A stretch of 64,000 nt of DNA from Chloroflexota bacterium (lineage in GTDB: Bacteria; Chloroflexota; Chloroflexia; Chloroflexales; Roseiflexaceae): NCBI GenBank assembly GCA_018969485.1, contig JAGWYG010000008.1, positions 1 to 64,000 of the forward strand, written 5' to 3'. A program made the position numbers and the translations under genes. The notes below the pieces were generated by a model, which saw nothing but the letters and a program-made list of their open reading frames with translations, was not told the DNA's origin and did not search any database. The stretch's first letter is position 1. Each line of letters begins with the position of its first letter. Below are positions 26,973 through 37,081 of the stretch, in pieces.

Positions 26973-28694
26973 ATGTCATTGCTCGATCATGAGGTGCGCG
27001 CGCCGCTCGATCTGTTTCACCGGACGTATCACTCGCTGCTGCGCAGCAGCGGCGAGATCGGCATCCAGGCGCTGGCCGATTCCTATGCGGCCATGGCGCC
27101 GAGCCTGCACGAGGGCCTGCACCACGATGCCCCCGATCTGGCCGCGCTGACCTACACCTCGCTGCGCCTGCCGGCGTGCATCGATCGGGTGCGGCTGGTG
27201 CTGCTCGGCCAGGCACACGAGGTGTTCGCCCGCCACGGCTATCCCGATGTCGAGAGTTGGCAGCCGGTCAGCGCGCCCGGCCGCCGGCGCAAGATGTTCT
27301 ATGATGGCCACGAGACGCTGGCGGTGCTGATCGCGAGCCCGTCCGACGTCGATGATCTGGTGCCGATGCTGGTGTCGTTCCAGATCGAGTGGAACAAGCT
27401 CTGGCAACGCCTCAACCAGCCGGCGGCCCGCGGTACGCTGGCACGCCTGCGCGAGGGCGTCACGCTCGGCGCCGCCGACTTCGCGCCGCTCGGGTTGGGC
27501 GCCGAGGACGCGCTGCGCCTCCAGACGGTCTGGTCGGTCGGGCTGCACGAGCGCCTGCGCGCGATGGGTGAGTGGAAGAAGCGCTTCGCCGTGCGCATGC
27601 TCGGCGGGTCGCTGATGGACTATGAACGCGCGACGCTGCGCTGGTGGTGGCATATCGAACGCTGCGTCGCCGATATCGACCTGCGCACGCGCCGCGTGTA
27701 TTTCGTCTCGAGCAATACCCACAGCCTGATCAATCTGTTCTCGGGGTTTGCCCTGCATCACAGCGATGAACTGCTCGAGTATGTGCGCCGCCGCCAGCGC
27801 GATCTGCTCGGCGAGTATGATCGTATCATCGAGGCGCAGGTGCCGTCATCGATCGAGAATTACTTCTACTACATCCAAAAGAAGTACCAGCAGTCCGGCG
27901 AGGGGGCCGACTACTTCGCGCGCCGTGACCAGGCCGAGCGGCGGCTGGGGATGGTGCGCGTGCCGAGCCGCTTCTACATCGACGTGGCAGCGCAGGTCAT
28001 CGATATCAGCCGGCTCGATCCGGCGCAGCTGGATCCGCGCCTGCGCCCCGATGGCGCCGAGCTGCTGCGCGCGAGCCGCGCGGTGATCGTCAACATCGAC
28101 TATCCGCTCGGGCTGGCGGCGTACCACATCCTCAAGATCGTGGCGCGCAGCGTCGGCGCGCTCGCCGGGGTGTATGTCATCGGCAAGGCGGCGACGCTCA
28201 ACGGCCGCATCGGCGATGTGCTCATCCCGAATGAGGTGTTCGATGAACACACCGGCAACACGTTCCACTTCGTCTCGGCATTCAGCGCCGCCGATGTCGA
28301 GCCGTTCCTGGCTCACGGTAGCGTCCTCGACAACCAGAAGGCGATCACCTCGCGCGGGACGTTCCTGCAGAACCAGGCGTTTCTCGAGGTGTGCCGCCGC
28401 GAGTTCCTCACCGACCTCGAGATGGAATCGGGACCATATCTCAATGCACTCTACGAGCAGGCATTCGCCCAGCGCCATCCGACCGGCGAGGTGGTGAGCC
28501 TGCTGCGCCCGCCCTGTGATCTGGGATTCCTGCACTATGCCTCGGATACGCCCGCGAGCAAGGGGCATAATCTCGGCACGCGCAACCTGTCGTATTTCGG
28601 CATGGATCCGACGTATGCGACGTCGGTGGCAGTGGCGCGGCGCATCCTGCACCAGGAGCTCGAGACGCTGCAGCACGAGGCGCGCGGCGGCTGA
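26973..28694 (+). CDS. Conserved protein: helical N-terminal region plus nucleoside-phosphorylase-like C-terminal domain
   Basis: 573 residues; no signal peptide or membrane helix. Residues 1-330 are mostly helical and match no family I can name. Residues about 368-545 have the grammar of PNP/AMP-nucleosidase-like proteins: AVIVNIDYPLGLAAYHILK (a G-rich first strand), GKAATLNGRIGDVLIPNEV (404-422), a DLEMESG motif (481-487, like the ribose-binding Met-Glu of this superfamily), and HYASDTPASKGHNLG (521-535). A nucleosidase or phosphorylase activity is inferred, not shown. ATG 26973 has a GAGGGTGGG site. Alone on its strand between two convergent or divergent neighbours. Confidence 0.6.
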   Translation: MSLLDHEVRAPLDLFHRTYHSLLRSSGEIGIQALADSYAAMAPSLHEGLHHDAPDLAALTYTSLRLPACIDRVRLVLLGQAHEVFARHGYPDVESWQPVSAPGRRRKMFYDGHETLAVLIASPSDVDDLVPMLVSFQIEWNKLWQRLNQPAARGTLARLREGVTLGAADFAPLGLGAEDALRLQTVWSVGLHERLRAMGEWKKRFAVRMLGGSLMDYERATLRWWWHIERCVADIDLRTRRVYFVSSNTHSLINLFSGFALHHSDELLEYVRRRQRDLLGEYDRIIEAQVPSSIENYFYYIQKKYQQSGEGADYFARRDQAERRLGMVRVPSRFYIDVAAQVIDISRLDPAQLDPRLRPDGAELLRASRAVIVNIDYPLGLAAYHILKIVARSVGALAGVYVIGKAATLNGRIGDVLIPNEVFDEHTGNTFHFVSAFSAADVEPFLAHGSVLDNQKAITSRGTFLQNQAFLEVCRREFLTDLEMESGPYLNALYEQAFAQRHPTGEVVSLLRPPCDLGFLHYASDTPASKGHNLGTRNLSYFGMDPTYATSVAVARRILHQELETLQHEARGG

Positions 28695-28714
28695 GGCGCC
28701 GCCGCACGCCGTCG

Positions 28715-28736
28715 GGTGCGCGCCAGCAGGCGCACC
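28715..28736. terminator. Hairpin between convergent genes
   Basis: GGTGCGC (28715-28721) pairs with GCGCACC (28730-28736) around an 8-base loop; outer bases CGCC/GGCG may extend it. It sits between the stops at 28694 (+) and 28741 (-). No T-tract, so bidirectional terminator function is only plausible. Confidence 0.4.
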
Positions 28737-28740
28737 GGCG

Positions 28741-29022
28741 TCACAGGATGATGCGGCGCTCGCGGACGAGCCGCTGTTTGGTGCGCTTGAACAGATCGCT
28801 GTAGTTCAGCCGCTGCATCGTGATCTCGTGCTTGTGGCTCTCGAGCATGCGGTGAATCTCGGCATCGAGCCGTTCCTCGGCCTGCAGCTCATCGGTCATG
28901 ATGGCGGTGATGGCGAGCCGCAGCGCGGCATCATCGGCACGGAACAGCACTCCGTCGATGTCGGCGAGCTGGTCGATGAGATCGGCGGCGAGCTGCTCGA
29001 TCTTGGCGGGCGAGAGACGCAT
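28741..29022 (-). CDS. DUF507 family protein
   Basis: 93 residues, entirely helical and charged: MRLSPAKIEQLAADLIDQL at the start and LFKRTKQRLVRERRIIL at the end match the DUF507 family, small cytoplasmic proteins of unknown function. ATG 29022 has AGGAGG upstream; the longer open frame to 29340 is noncoding. Confidence 0.85.
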   Translation of the reverse strand: MRLSPAKIEQLAADLIDQLADIDGVLFRADDAALRLAITAIMTDELQAEERLDAEIHRMLESHKHEITMQRLNYSDLFKRTKQRLVRERRIIL

Positions 29023-29162
29023 TGGTGGCCTCCTGGCGGCGTGTGCGGCGGCGCTCCGCGCTTCGCCTTCATCATACCGCATCGCGCCCCGCTGTGCGCC
29101 CGGCGTGGCGGCGACACCCCGCACAGGCTGGCACCCGGGGCTGCGCGCACCCTGGCCGCGCC

Positions 29163-30086
29163 TCAGTGCGCCGGCGCCTGCTCGAACGCCAGCACCGCCT
29201 GCTGGATCTGCACGATGCGCGCGGCATCGAGGACATCGGCCAGCAGCAGCGCGCATGCCTGATCCCCGGGCCGCGTGACGACGATCGCCTCGGACGTCGC
29301 CGCCGGCCAACTGCCCGGCGCCAGCGGTATCGCCCGGCATCCGGGCAGGTCGGCGGGGATGTCCTCGTGGCTCCAGATGGTCGCATCGATCGTGCCATCG
29401 TGCAGCAGCGCCGGGCCGCGGGCGTAGTCGATCGCGATCGGGATCACGGCGTGGCCGCGGCAGGCTGCCTCGACCTGCGCCTGGTGATCGGGCGAATGCA
29501 CGTCGACGCCGACGCGCAGGCCGTCGCCGAGCGCGCTGATGCCGCGCCGCAGGACCAGCACCGGCTCGCCGAGTGCGCTGCCTGCACCCAGGTTGAGCAC
29601 CACGTCGCCGACGGCGCCGATGCGCTCAAAGGCATGCCGCGACACGATGACCCAGTCGCAGCGCTCCGTGGCGAGCGCTGCCAGGCGCGCGGGTGCGCCG
29701 CCGAGATAGCGCATGTCGAGATCGGTGCGGTGTGCCTCGAACTGCACCCGTATCCCGGTGGCCAGCCCGGCGAGACGCCGCGAGTAGGGCAGCGGGACCA
29801 GCGCGCGCACCGGCCGCTGGCGCGCGATACGCCACAGCAGCGGCCGATCGGCGGCTACCAGCACGCTGCCGAGCCGGCCGCGCGTCGCGAGCCGCGCCGC
29901 GCCGCAGTGCTGCACGTGCTCGAGCGCACCCTGCACGGTGCCGACGCCGGCGTCGAAGGCGCGCGCGTAGGCGACAACGCCGGCGGTGCGCGCGCCGATC
30001 GGCTGCTCGAGCAGGGCGCCGGCGAGCTCGACGATCACTGCACCCTGTTTTGAGAAGAGCCCCGGGATCGGGTCGCCGTTGGCCAC
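29163..30086 (-). CDS. yhfZ: YhfZ-family transcriptional regulator
   Basis: About 307 residues from GTG 30086. The N-terminal part (LFSKQGAVIVELAGALLEQP, then FDAGVGTVQGALEHV) matches the helix-turn-helix region of YhfZ (GntR-like). The C-terminal about 210 residues resemble a periplasmic-binding-type effector domain (GSVLVAADRPLLWRIA, VPLPYSRRLAGLATGIR, GHAVIPIAIDYARG, AIVVTRPGDQA). In E. coli, yhfZ belongs to a cluster containing the phosphotriesterase homologue php; here it faces an oxidoreductase-phosphotriesterase operon. It is likely the effector-sensing regulator of that operon and of itself. Upstream starts are possible. Confidence 0.75.
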   Translation of the reverse strand: MANGDPIPGLFSKQGAVIVELAGALLEQPIGARTAGVVAYARAFDAGVGTVQGALEHVQHCGAARLATRGRLGSVLVAADRPLLWRIARQRPVRALVPLPYSRRLAGLATGIRVQFEAHRTDLDMRYLGGAPARLAALATERCDWVIVSRHAFERIGAVGDVVLNLGAGSALGEPVLVLRRGISALGDGLRVGVDVHSPDHQAQVEAACRGHAVIPIAIDYARGPALLHDGTIDATIWSHEDIPADLPGCRAIPLAPGSWPAATSEAIVVTRPGDQACALLLADVLDAARIVQIQQAVLAFEQAPAH

Positions 30087-30119
30087 GCTACGCCCCCGCC
30101 TTGCACCAACTATCCCACG

Positions 30120-30148
30120 ACTATAGCACGCCCGATCGCACGATGCAA
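30120..30148 (-). promoter_or_regulatory. Promoter of the yhfZ-type regulator
   Basis: On the minus strand, TTGCAT (30148-30143), a 17-base spacer and TATAGT (30125-30120). Start predicted near 30113, about 27 bases before GTG 30086. Confidence 0.6.
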
Positions 30149-30181
30149 GCTGTTGCGCGCCGATGCCGGTGGCTGGCCTCC

Positions 30182-30210
30182 TTGCGCTGGTCGCAAACAT
30201 CGGTTATATT
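30182..30210 (+). promoter_or_regulatory. Promoter of the FAD oxidoreductase-phosphotriesterase operon
   Basis: TTGCGC (30182-30187), a 17-base spacer and TATATT (30205-30210). Start predicted near 30217, about 40 bases before the ATG at 30257. Confidence 0.6.
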
Positions 30211-30216
30211 TTCGTG

Positions 30217-30226
30217 TATTCGAATA
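30217..30226. promoter_or_regulatory. Candidate operator palindrome at the start point
   Basis: TATTCGAATA is a perfect 10-bp palindrome lying at about +1 to +10 of the predicted plus-strand transcript. Binding there would block initiation. The divergent YhfZ-type protein is the obvious candidate binder; this is inference. Confidence 0.45.
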
Positions 30227-30256
30227 ATCGAGTGATCACAGAGTCGAGGTGGGGAG

Positions 30257-31569
<1,313 letters not shown>

Positions 31570-31573
<4 letters not shown>

Positions 31574-32481
31574 TCCGCACGGTCACCGGCGACATCCGCC
31601 CCGCCGCGCTCGGCATCTGCTCGGCGCACGAGCATCTGCTCGGCCGGCCACACGATCCCGCCGCCGACGAGGACCTGTGCCTCACCGACGAGCGCGCCGC
31701 CACCGCCGAGCTCGCCGGGTTCAGCGCCGCCGGCGGCCGGGCGCTGGTCGAGATGTCGCCAGCCGATTATGGTCGCGATGCCGCCGGCCTGGCGCGGCTG
31801 GCGCACGCCAGCGGCGTGCAGATCATCTGCACCACCGGCAACCACAAAGAGGCGATCTCCCGCTGGCAGGTCGGCGACGACAGCATCGGTGCGCTGGCGG
31901 AGCGCTACATCCGCGACATCGTCGTGGGCATCGGCGACACCGGCGTGCGCGCCGGCGTGATCAAGGCGGGTTCGAGCCATGAGGTGATCACGCCGCTGGA
32001 GCGCCGCGTATTCGCGGCGGCGGCGCTGGCGCACCACGCCACCGGCGCGCCGATCAGCACCCACACCGAAGCCGGCACGATGGCGCTCGAGCAGATCGCG
32101 CTGTTCGCGGCGCATGGCGTGGCGCCGCAGCACCTGCTGATCGGGCATCTCGACCGACGCATGCATCTGCCGTTCCTGTGCGCGGTCGCCGACACCGGCG
32201 CGACGATCGGGTTCGACCAGTTCGGCAAACCGCGGTACGGCACCGATGAGCAGCGCATCGCCATGCTGGTGCAACTGTGCGATCACGGCTACGGGCGGCA
32301 GGTGACGCTCGGCGGCGATCATGCGCGCCGCTCGTCGTGGGCGTGCCATGGTGGCGCGACCGGGCTGGCGCACTTGCCGCAGCGCATCATGCCGGCACTG
32401 CGCGCCGCCGGCCTGGCCGACACCACCATTGATCATCTGGTGCGCGGCAATGCGGCGCGCGTGCTGAGCTTCGCCCGCTGA
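31570..32481 (+). CDS. Phosphotriesterase-family (PHP/PTE-like) metal-dependent hydrolase
   Basis: 303 residues, amidohydrolase-type barrel. Metal ligands can be followed: HEH after the first strand (SAHEHLLG), a Lys in GVIKAG (the position carboxylated in PTE), His in HTEAG, His in GHLDRR, and Asp in GGDHARR. The enzyme class covers lactonases, phosphotriesterases and related hydrolases. It follows the FAD oxidoreductase with a 4-base overlap; an oxidised lactone or ester from that enzyme would be a logical substrate, but this is inference. Confidence 0.88.
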
Positions 32482-32785
32482 GGCGGAGACTGGCCGGTGC
32501 GATGCCCGGGTGCCGGCACGCCGGGCGCCCGGGCCTGGGCGCCGGCCGCCCGCACCGGTGGGGCGCATGCGCATGCCGATGGGGTTCGCGCTCCCGCGCG
32601 GCGCGGGAACCGGAGCGGCGGTGCGCACTGCCCTGCGCCGCGTCGCACGCCGACCGCCCGACCGCCCTCGCATGATGCGCGGCCGCGTGTGCCGGCCGTG
32701 CGGCCCCGGCGCCCGCTCAGCCGTGCTGTGGTAGCATGGCGGTATGCCGGCAGCCGCCCATGCCGGCGCATGCTGCGAGCGGCCA
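32482..32785. other. 304-bp gap without a supported gene
   Basis: Very GC-rich. Contains a perfect 12-bp palindrome CCGGGCGCCCGG at 32521-32532 and nested GC hairpins soon after the phosphotriesterase stop, which may end that transcript. An extended -10-like TGGTAGCAT ends at 32737, near the MFS gene. Confidence 0.4.
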
Positions 32786-33982
32786 ATGCGACGACACTAC
32801 GGCTGGGTCATGCTGCTGACCGTCTCGTTCACCGAGATTTTCTCGTGGGGCGTGCTGTACTACGGCTTCAGCGTGTTCCTGCTGCCGATGCACCAGACGC
32901 TCGGCTGGTCGCCCGCCTGGCTGGCGGGCGGGTTCTCGCTCGCGCTGCTCACCTCGGGCGTGCTGGCCATCCCGGCCGGGCGCTGGTTCGACCGGCACGG
33001 CACGCGTGCGGCGATGACTGCCGGCTCGCTGCTGGCGAGCGCAGTGCTGTGGGCCTGGGCCCATGTCTCCGAGCCATGGCACTATGGCCTGGTGATGGTG
33101 GGGCTGGGCGCAGCGCACGCGCTGGTGCTCTATGAGCCGGCATTCGTGATCGTCGCCACCTGGTTTCAGCGGCAGCGGGGCCGGGCGCTCACCGTGCTGA
33201 CATTCTTCGGCGCGCTCGCCAGCGCGGTCGGCATCCCGCTCTGCGCCTGGCTGGTCGAGCGCCTCGGCTGGCGCGCTGCGCTCGAATCGCTGGCGCTGCT
33301 GATCGCGCTGACGACGGTCATCCCCCATGCGCTGGTGCTGCGCCGGCGCCCGGCCGACATCGGCCTGGCGGTCGATGGCGTCGCGGCGGTGGCGGCAGCG
33401 CCGGCCGAGGCATCGCGCGACTTCGCCGGCGCAGTGCGCGATCGCGGGTTCTGGGGGCTCAGCCTCGCATTCGGCGCCAGCCAGTTCGCCACCGTCGCGA
33501 TGACGGTGCAGCTCATCCCGGTGCTGGTGGCGCGCGGCCAGTCCGCGGCGGCGGCGGCGGCGGTGGCCGGGCTGTTCGGCCTGATGTCGCTGCTCGGCCG
33601 CGTGCTGCTCGGCCCGCTGGTCGATCGCGTGTCGCAGCGGGCGCTGACGGCGGGCCTGCTGGTGCTGCAGTTGCTCGGGCTGCTGGCGCTCGCCGCCGCG
33701 CCGGTGGCCGTCGGCGCCTATGGCTACATCGCGCTGTTCGGCATCGGCTCGGGCACGCTCACCATCGTCAGGGCGGCGCTGCTGGCCGTACGCTACGGGC
33801 CGGCGCACTACGGCGCGATCAACGGCGCGCTGGGCGCCGTGCTGACGGCAGCGCGCACCGCAGCGCCACTCGCCGCCGGCGTCCTGGTCGCGCGCGCCGG
33901 CGGCCATGACGCCCTGCTGCTGGCGCTGGCGGCCGCGCTTGGCATCGGGCTGGTGGCGCTGTGGCGCGCCGGCCCGGGCTGA
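32786..33982 (+). CDS. MFS transporter
   Basis: 398 residues with 12 hydrophobic segments. The loop 2-3 motif appears as GRWFDRHGTRAAM (MFS motif GxxxDRxGRR), and RALTVLTFFGALASAVGIPL marks the fourth-fifth helices; it resembles the oxalate/monocarboxylate-type MFS group. Start uncertain: ATG 32786 (MRRHYGWVMLL) begins at the conserved region but has no clear site, while ATG 32744 lies at the predicted start of an extended -10 promoter and could be leaderless. Substrate unknown. Confidence 0.85.
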   Translation: MRRHYGWVMLLTVSFTEIFSWGVLYYGFSVFLLPMHQTLGWSPAWLAGGFSLALLTSGVLAIPAGRWFDRHGTRAAMTAGSLLASAVLWAWAHVSEPWHYGLVMVGLGAAHALVLYEPAFVIVATWFQRQRGRALTVLTFFGALASAVGIPLCAWLVERLGWRAALESLALLIALTTVIPHALVLRRRPADIGLAVDGVAAVAAAPAEASRDFAGAVRDRGFWGLSLAFGASQFATVAMTVQLIPVLVARGQSAAAAAAVAGLFGLMSLLGRVLLGPLVDRVSQRALTAGLLVLQLLGLLALAAAPVAVGAYGYIALFGIGSGTLTIVRAALLAVRYGPAHYGAINGALGAVLTAARTAAPLAAGVLVARAGGHDALLLALAAALGIGLVALWRAGPG

Positions 33983-34050
33983 TGCGTGGCATCAGCGCGC
34001 GGAAACGTCTATCCCCGGCGGCCGACCGCCGGGCGGAAGGAGCGCACGCC

Positions 34051-34755
34051 ATGATCGTTCAACTCGACCATCTGGTGATCGCCGTCGCTGATCTGGCGCA
34101 GGCGATGGCCGACTACACCCGCCTCGGCTTCACGGTGGTACCTGGCGGGGAGCATCCCGGCGGCGCGACACACAACGCGCTCGTGGCGTTCGCCGACGGC
34201 ACCTACCTGGAACTGCTGGCGTTCCTGGCGCCCAACCCGGCACACCGCTGGTGGGGGCGCGGCCCGGGCCTGATCGACTTCGCGCTGCTGCCCGACGACA
34301 CCGCTGCGGTGGTCGCGGCGGCGCAGGCGCAGGGCCTGGCGCTGATCGGGCCGAGCACGGGCGGCCGCGTGCGGCCCGACGGCGTGCAGCTGATCTGGCA
34401 GACGGCGCTGGCGCCGATGCCGGGGCTGCCGTTCCTGTGCGGTGATGTGACCTCACGGTCGCTGCGGCTGCCCGATCCGGCCAGTTGGCACCACGCCAAC
34501 GGCGCGCGCGGCATCACGCAGCTCACGGTGGCGGTCGCCGATCTGGCGGTGGCCGCGGCGCACTACCATGCGCTGCTGGGCAGCCCGCCACGCCCGACGG
34601 CGTCTGGCGTCGCGTTCCGGCTGGCGGGCGCGACGATCGCGCTCGCACCCGCCGCCGGCGCGGCCGGGCCGGTGGCGGCCCACATCCGCGCCACGTCGCC
34701 AGGAGCGCTCGACCGGCAGCTGACCCATGGCGCCGCGCTGGAGTTGGTGACATGA
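34051..34755 (+). CDS. Glyoxalase-like (VOC superfamily) protein
   Basis: 234 residues made of two betaalphabetabetabeta modules: LDHLVIAVADLAQAMADYTRLGF at the start and ITQLTVAVADLAVAAAHYHALLG at about 155. The first module matches the glyoxalase-like domain group with GGEHPGGATHNALVAFADGTYLELLAF (His and Glu placed as metal ligands). ATG 34051 follows GGAAGGAG. It may be cotranscribed with the MFS gene 68 bases upstream. Reaction unknown. Confidence 0.82.
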   Translation: MIVQLDHLVIAVADLAQAMADYTRLGFTVVPGGEHPGGATHNALVAFADGTYLELLAFLAPNPAHRWWGRGPGLIDFALLPDDTAAVVAAAQAQGLALIGPSTGGRVRPDGVQLIWQTALAPMPGLPFLCGDVTSRSLRLPDPASWHHANGARGITQLTVAVADLAVAAAHYHALLGSPPRPTASGVAFRLAGATIALAPAAGAAGPVAAHIRATSPGALDRQLTHGAALELVT

Positions 34756-34796
34756 CCGCAGCGGCGCCGGCGTGACGCCGCCAGCATGACCCGCCA

Positions 34797-35795
34797 TCAG
34801 GAAGATGCTTCAGGCAGATCGTGTCCGCCGTGACGGTTACGCGGAAACACACCGAGCGTGCGGTCGTGCGAATGGAACTGGACCCCCGGCGTGATGGCAG
34901 TCCGGTCAATGCCGTGGTACTCGTGGATGATGAGTGTGCCTCCCGAACATCGCACCAGAAACTTCCCGTTGGGAAATACCTCGACGATCTGCCCCCGTGG
35001 TGCCGGACCGATTAATGGGACAGCATCGAATTCAAATATTGCAGCTCGCGTGATTGATACTGCTGTAGTATTGATGTAACTGAACGCGCCATTGAACGGC
35101 GGTGCAACAGCACGAATAAAGCGCTCAATATTATCAATTGGCGCGTCCCAGTCAATCAGACTTGCGTCTGGTGTTCGTTTTGGATAGTATGTTGCACGAT
35201 CTGCAGGTTGTTGTACGAGATTCAGCATTTTTGATTGAAATGCCGTGACATTACGACGTATCAAAGCAATCATCGAAAGCGTATTCTTGAAATGGAGAGT
35301 TTCAGCTGTATCGCTACTATTTATCGTGAAGCATAATGTATCGAGGATGTCACCACTATCTACTCCAGGATCATATCGAAAGAGATTGGTATAGAATACC
35401 TGTCGGCCTTCCAGGAGGGCCCAATTCATCGGTGACCGACCCCGACCAATCGGCAGATTAGCTGCACTGCCATGCATTCCAAACACTCCCAGACTGAATG
35501 TACTCAGGATTGCGTCGGGAATGAGTCGTTGCCAGCCCATGACGAACCCGATATCAAATCGTTGAGCAGCGAAGAATGCCTGGTCGGTACTTGCTTTGAG
35601 ATCGTAGCGGGCTGCTGAATACACCGGGACGCGATGCGCTTCGGCCCATTCACGAATATCACAGTAGTCGGCGACGTCTGCTCGCTGACCTCTGACTGGA
35701 TCGATGGTTACGAGTGCGCTTATACCAATAATATCAAGCAAATGCCTAGAAAGTAGCAGTGTTGTAGATTTACACCCAAATACACATATATTCAT
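34797..35795 (-). CDS. Formyltransferase-family protein, probable sugar N-formyltransferase
   Basis: 332 residues: a formyltransferase N-terminal domain (1-200) and a C-terminal Fmt-like domain (about 210-310, IDWDAPIDNIERFIRAV). The catalytic His108 (GMHGS) and Asp149 (DSGDI) are present, but the usual Asn two residues before the His is Gly106. The loop PIGRGRSPMNWAL is like sugar-nucleotide formyltransferases rather than tRNA formyltransferase. The gene is AT-rich (a sampled 60-base line is about 35% G+C) unlike its neighbours. GAGGT lies 5 bases before the ATG; the deacetylase-like gene is 24 bases upstream in the same operon. Confidence 0.75.
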   Translation of the reverse strand: MNICVFGCKSTTLLLSRHLLDIIGISALVTIDPVRGQRADVADYCDIREWAEAHRVPVYSAARYDLKASTDQAFFAAQRFDIGFVMGWQRLIPDAILSTFSLGVFGMHGSAANLPIGRGRSPMNWALLEGRQVFYTNLFRYDPGVDSGDILDTLCFTINSSDTAETLHFKNTLSMIALIRRNVTAFQSKMLNLVQQPADRATYYPKRTPDASLIDWDAPIDNIERFIRAVAPPFNGAFSYINTTAVSITRAAIFEFDAVPLIGPAPRGQIVEVFPNGKFLVRCSGGTLIIHEYHGIDRTAITPGVQFHSHDRTLGVFPRNRHGGHDLPEASS

Positions 35796-35819
35796 ATGTT
35801 ACCTCTATCAATTGATGAT

Positions 35820-36551
35820 TTATGCCTTTTGATAAGAAAAATGTATGGAAAGGTGTGCTTCATAAGATTTACAGTTATCTTCGATGTGATAAAGCATACG
35901 ATGAATTCGATCAAAGACGTATCCATCCAGCTGCGACTGTGGGTCATTCTCTGGACGAATCCACCAGATAGGGTGGATTAACATATGAATAGTTTGTTGT
36001 TCAGCAAAAGCTTTGCTTTGCCGTGGATCACCGAATCGCCATCCACCACGTGAATCTGAGCAATAAAATACATCTTTGACGAATTTTTGCTGATATGTGT
36101 GCGATATTCCATGTATATCATCATTATGCGAAAGAAAATAATCATTTGGATGATGAATACTGATAATATCGACATTATATCCCAGAAATTGCTGAAACAT
36201 TGCAACTTCATGCAACAGACCCTCATGAAATGAGGTATAGACCATTGGGTCAAAATGCAAACTAATCTTATGGCCAAGCTGCGCGATTTCACGCACGCGC
36301 TTGATATTTCCGGCAGACAGCAGCGTGTACGAATCGCTTGTCAGCATGAAAAAATAGGTTGAAACTACACCGAGACTAGCCTCGATTTTAGCCATCTGTA
36401 ACGCGTATTCTACATCAAAATCAATATCGTGCCGTAGAAACAGAACGTTGTTAGGTGGAAGTGCACCAGAGTGCATCACTCGACATGTATATCCGGCATT
36501 GAGAAATTCTTGAACAAACTCTGCATAGTCAGGAAAATTAGCCACGAACAT
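35820..36551 (-). CDS. Polysaccharide-deacetylase-like protein
   Basis: 243 residues. LFLRHDIDFDVEYAL (His41, Asp42, Asp44) and STYFFMLTSDSYTLLSAGN then LGHKISLHFD are the signature of deacetylase-like proteins seen in O-antigen and surface-sugar loci. It probably removes an acyl group from a sugar on a nucleotide or glycan; with the formyltransferase it would allow an acetamido to formamido exchange. AT-rich like its partner. ATG 36551 follows CGAGG; a GTG one codon earlier is also possible. Both genes seem to have arrived together. Confidence 0.75.
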   Translation of the reverse strand: MFVANFPDYAEFVQEFLNAGYTCRVMHSGALPPNNVLFLRHDIDFDVEYALQMAKIEASLGVVSTYFFMLTSDSYTLLSAGNIKRVREIAQLGHKISLHFDPMVYTSFHEGLLHEVAMFQQFLGYNVDIISIHHPNDYFLSHNDDIHGISHTYQQKFVKDVFYCSDSRGGWRFGDPRQSKAFAEQQTIHMLIHPIWWIRPENDPQSQLDGYVFDRIHRMLYHIEDNCKSYEAHLSIHFSYQKA

Positions 36552-37081
36552 CACCTCGATTACTCATATTGCACTATCCAGCATCAAGACGACCATGTAG
36601 CAGTATCAGGCACACCCACAGACTCATATACCAGACGTGACACGCGTACCACGGTGCAGTATCGCTTGCGAGCCATCCCGTAGCACAGAACGCCACGCAC
36701 TTCGACGTGCACGACCATCGCGAAAGCGCTGGTTCGCGAGGCAGCGCGACCCTGGCGAACAAACTCCATTCCGCGCACGGCGCCGCCACTATAGCAGAGA
36801 GTGGTCAAAACTTCAACCGCTCGGGAACAGGCGCGCCGGCACAGCGGCGTGCCCGAAATCCTTTGCTCCGTTGTGTGCTGCCCCCGAGACCAGCAGCCAC
36901 AGGAGCATGGCTAGACAGCCGTGTGATCGAACGCATGTGCCATGCCAGCCACCAACGCAGTCGCCGCACGCGTCGTGACACGGCGATGTCCCCAAGAGGC
37001 GTCACCATCCGGTACGCCCGGGCGCGCGATGGGCTATAATCAGCGTGCGGATGGCACCCCATACGAGCGGGAAGGTAGCGC
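36552..37081. other. 530-bp gap with one promoter and no supported gene
   Basis: Base composition returns from AT-rich to GC-rich across this stretch. Besides the minus-strand promoter at 36788-36816 and a TATAAT at 37035-37040 (42 bases before the next GTG), I see no coding, tRNA or transposase remnant. Long untranslated leader for the deacetylase-like gene (about 230 bases). Confidence 0.5.
36788..36816 (-). promoter_or_regulatory. Promoter of the AT-rich island operon
   Basis: On the minus strand, TTGAAG (36816-36811), 17-base spacer, TATAGT (36793-36788). It points at the deacetylase-like and formyltransferase genes. Confidence 0.5.

Noticed and set aside
36552-37081. tRNA, transposase remnant or small gene beside the AT-rich island
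   Set aside because: No cloverleaf arms, terminal repeats or biased reading frame could be found by eye.
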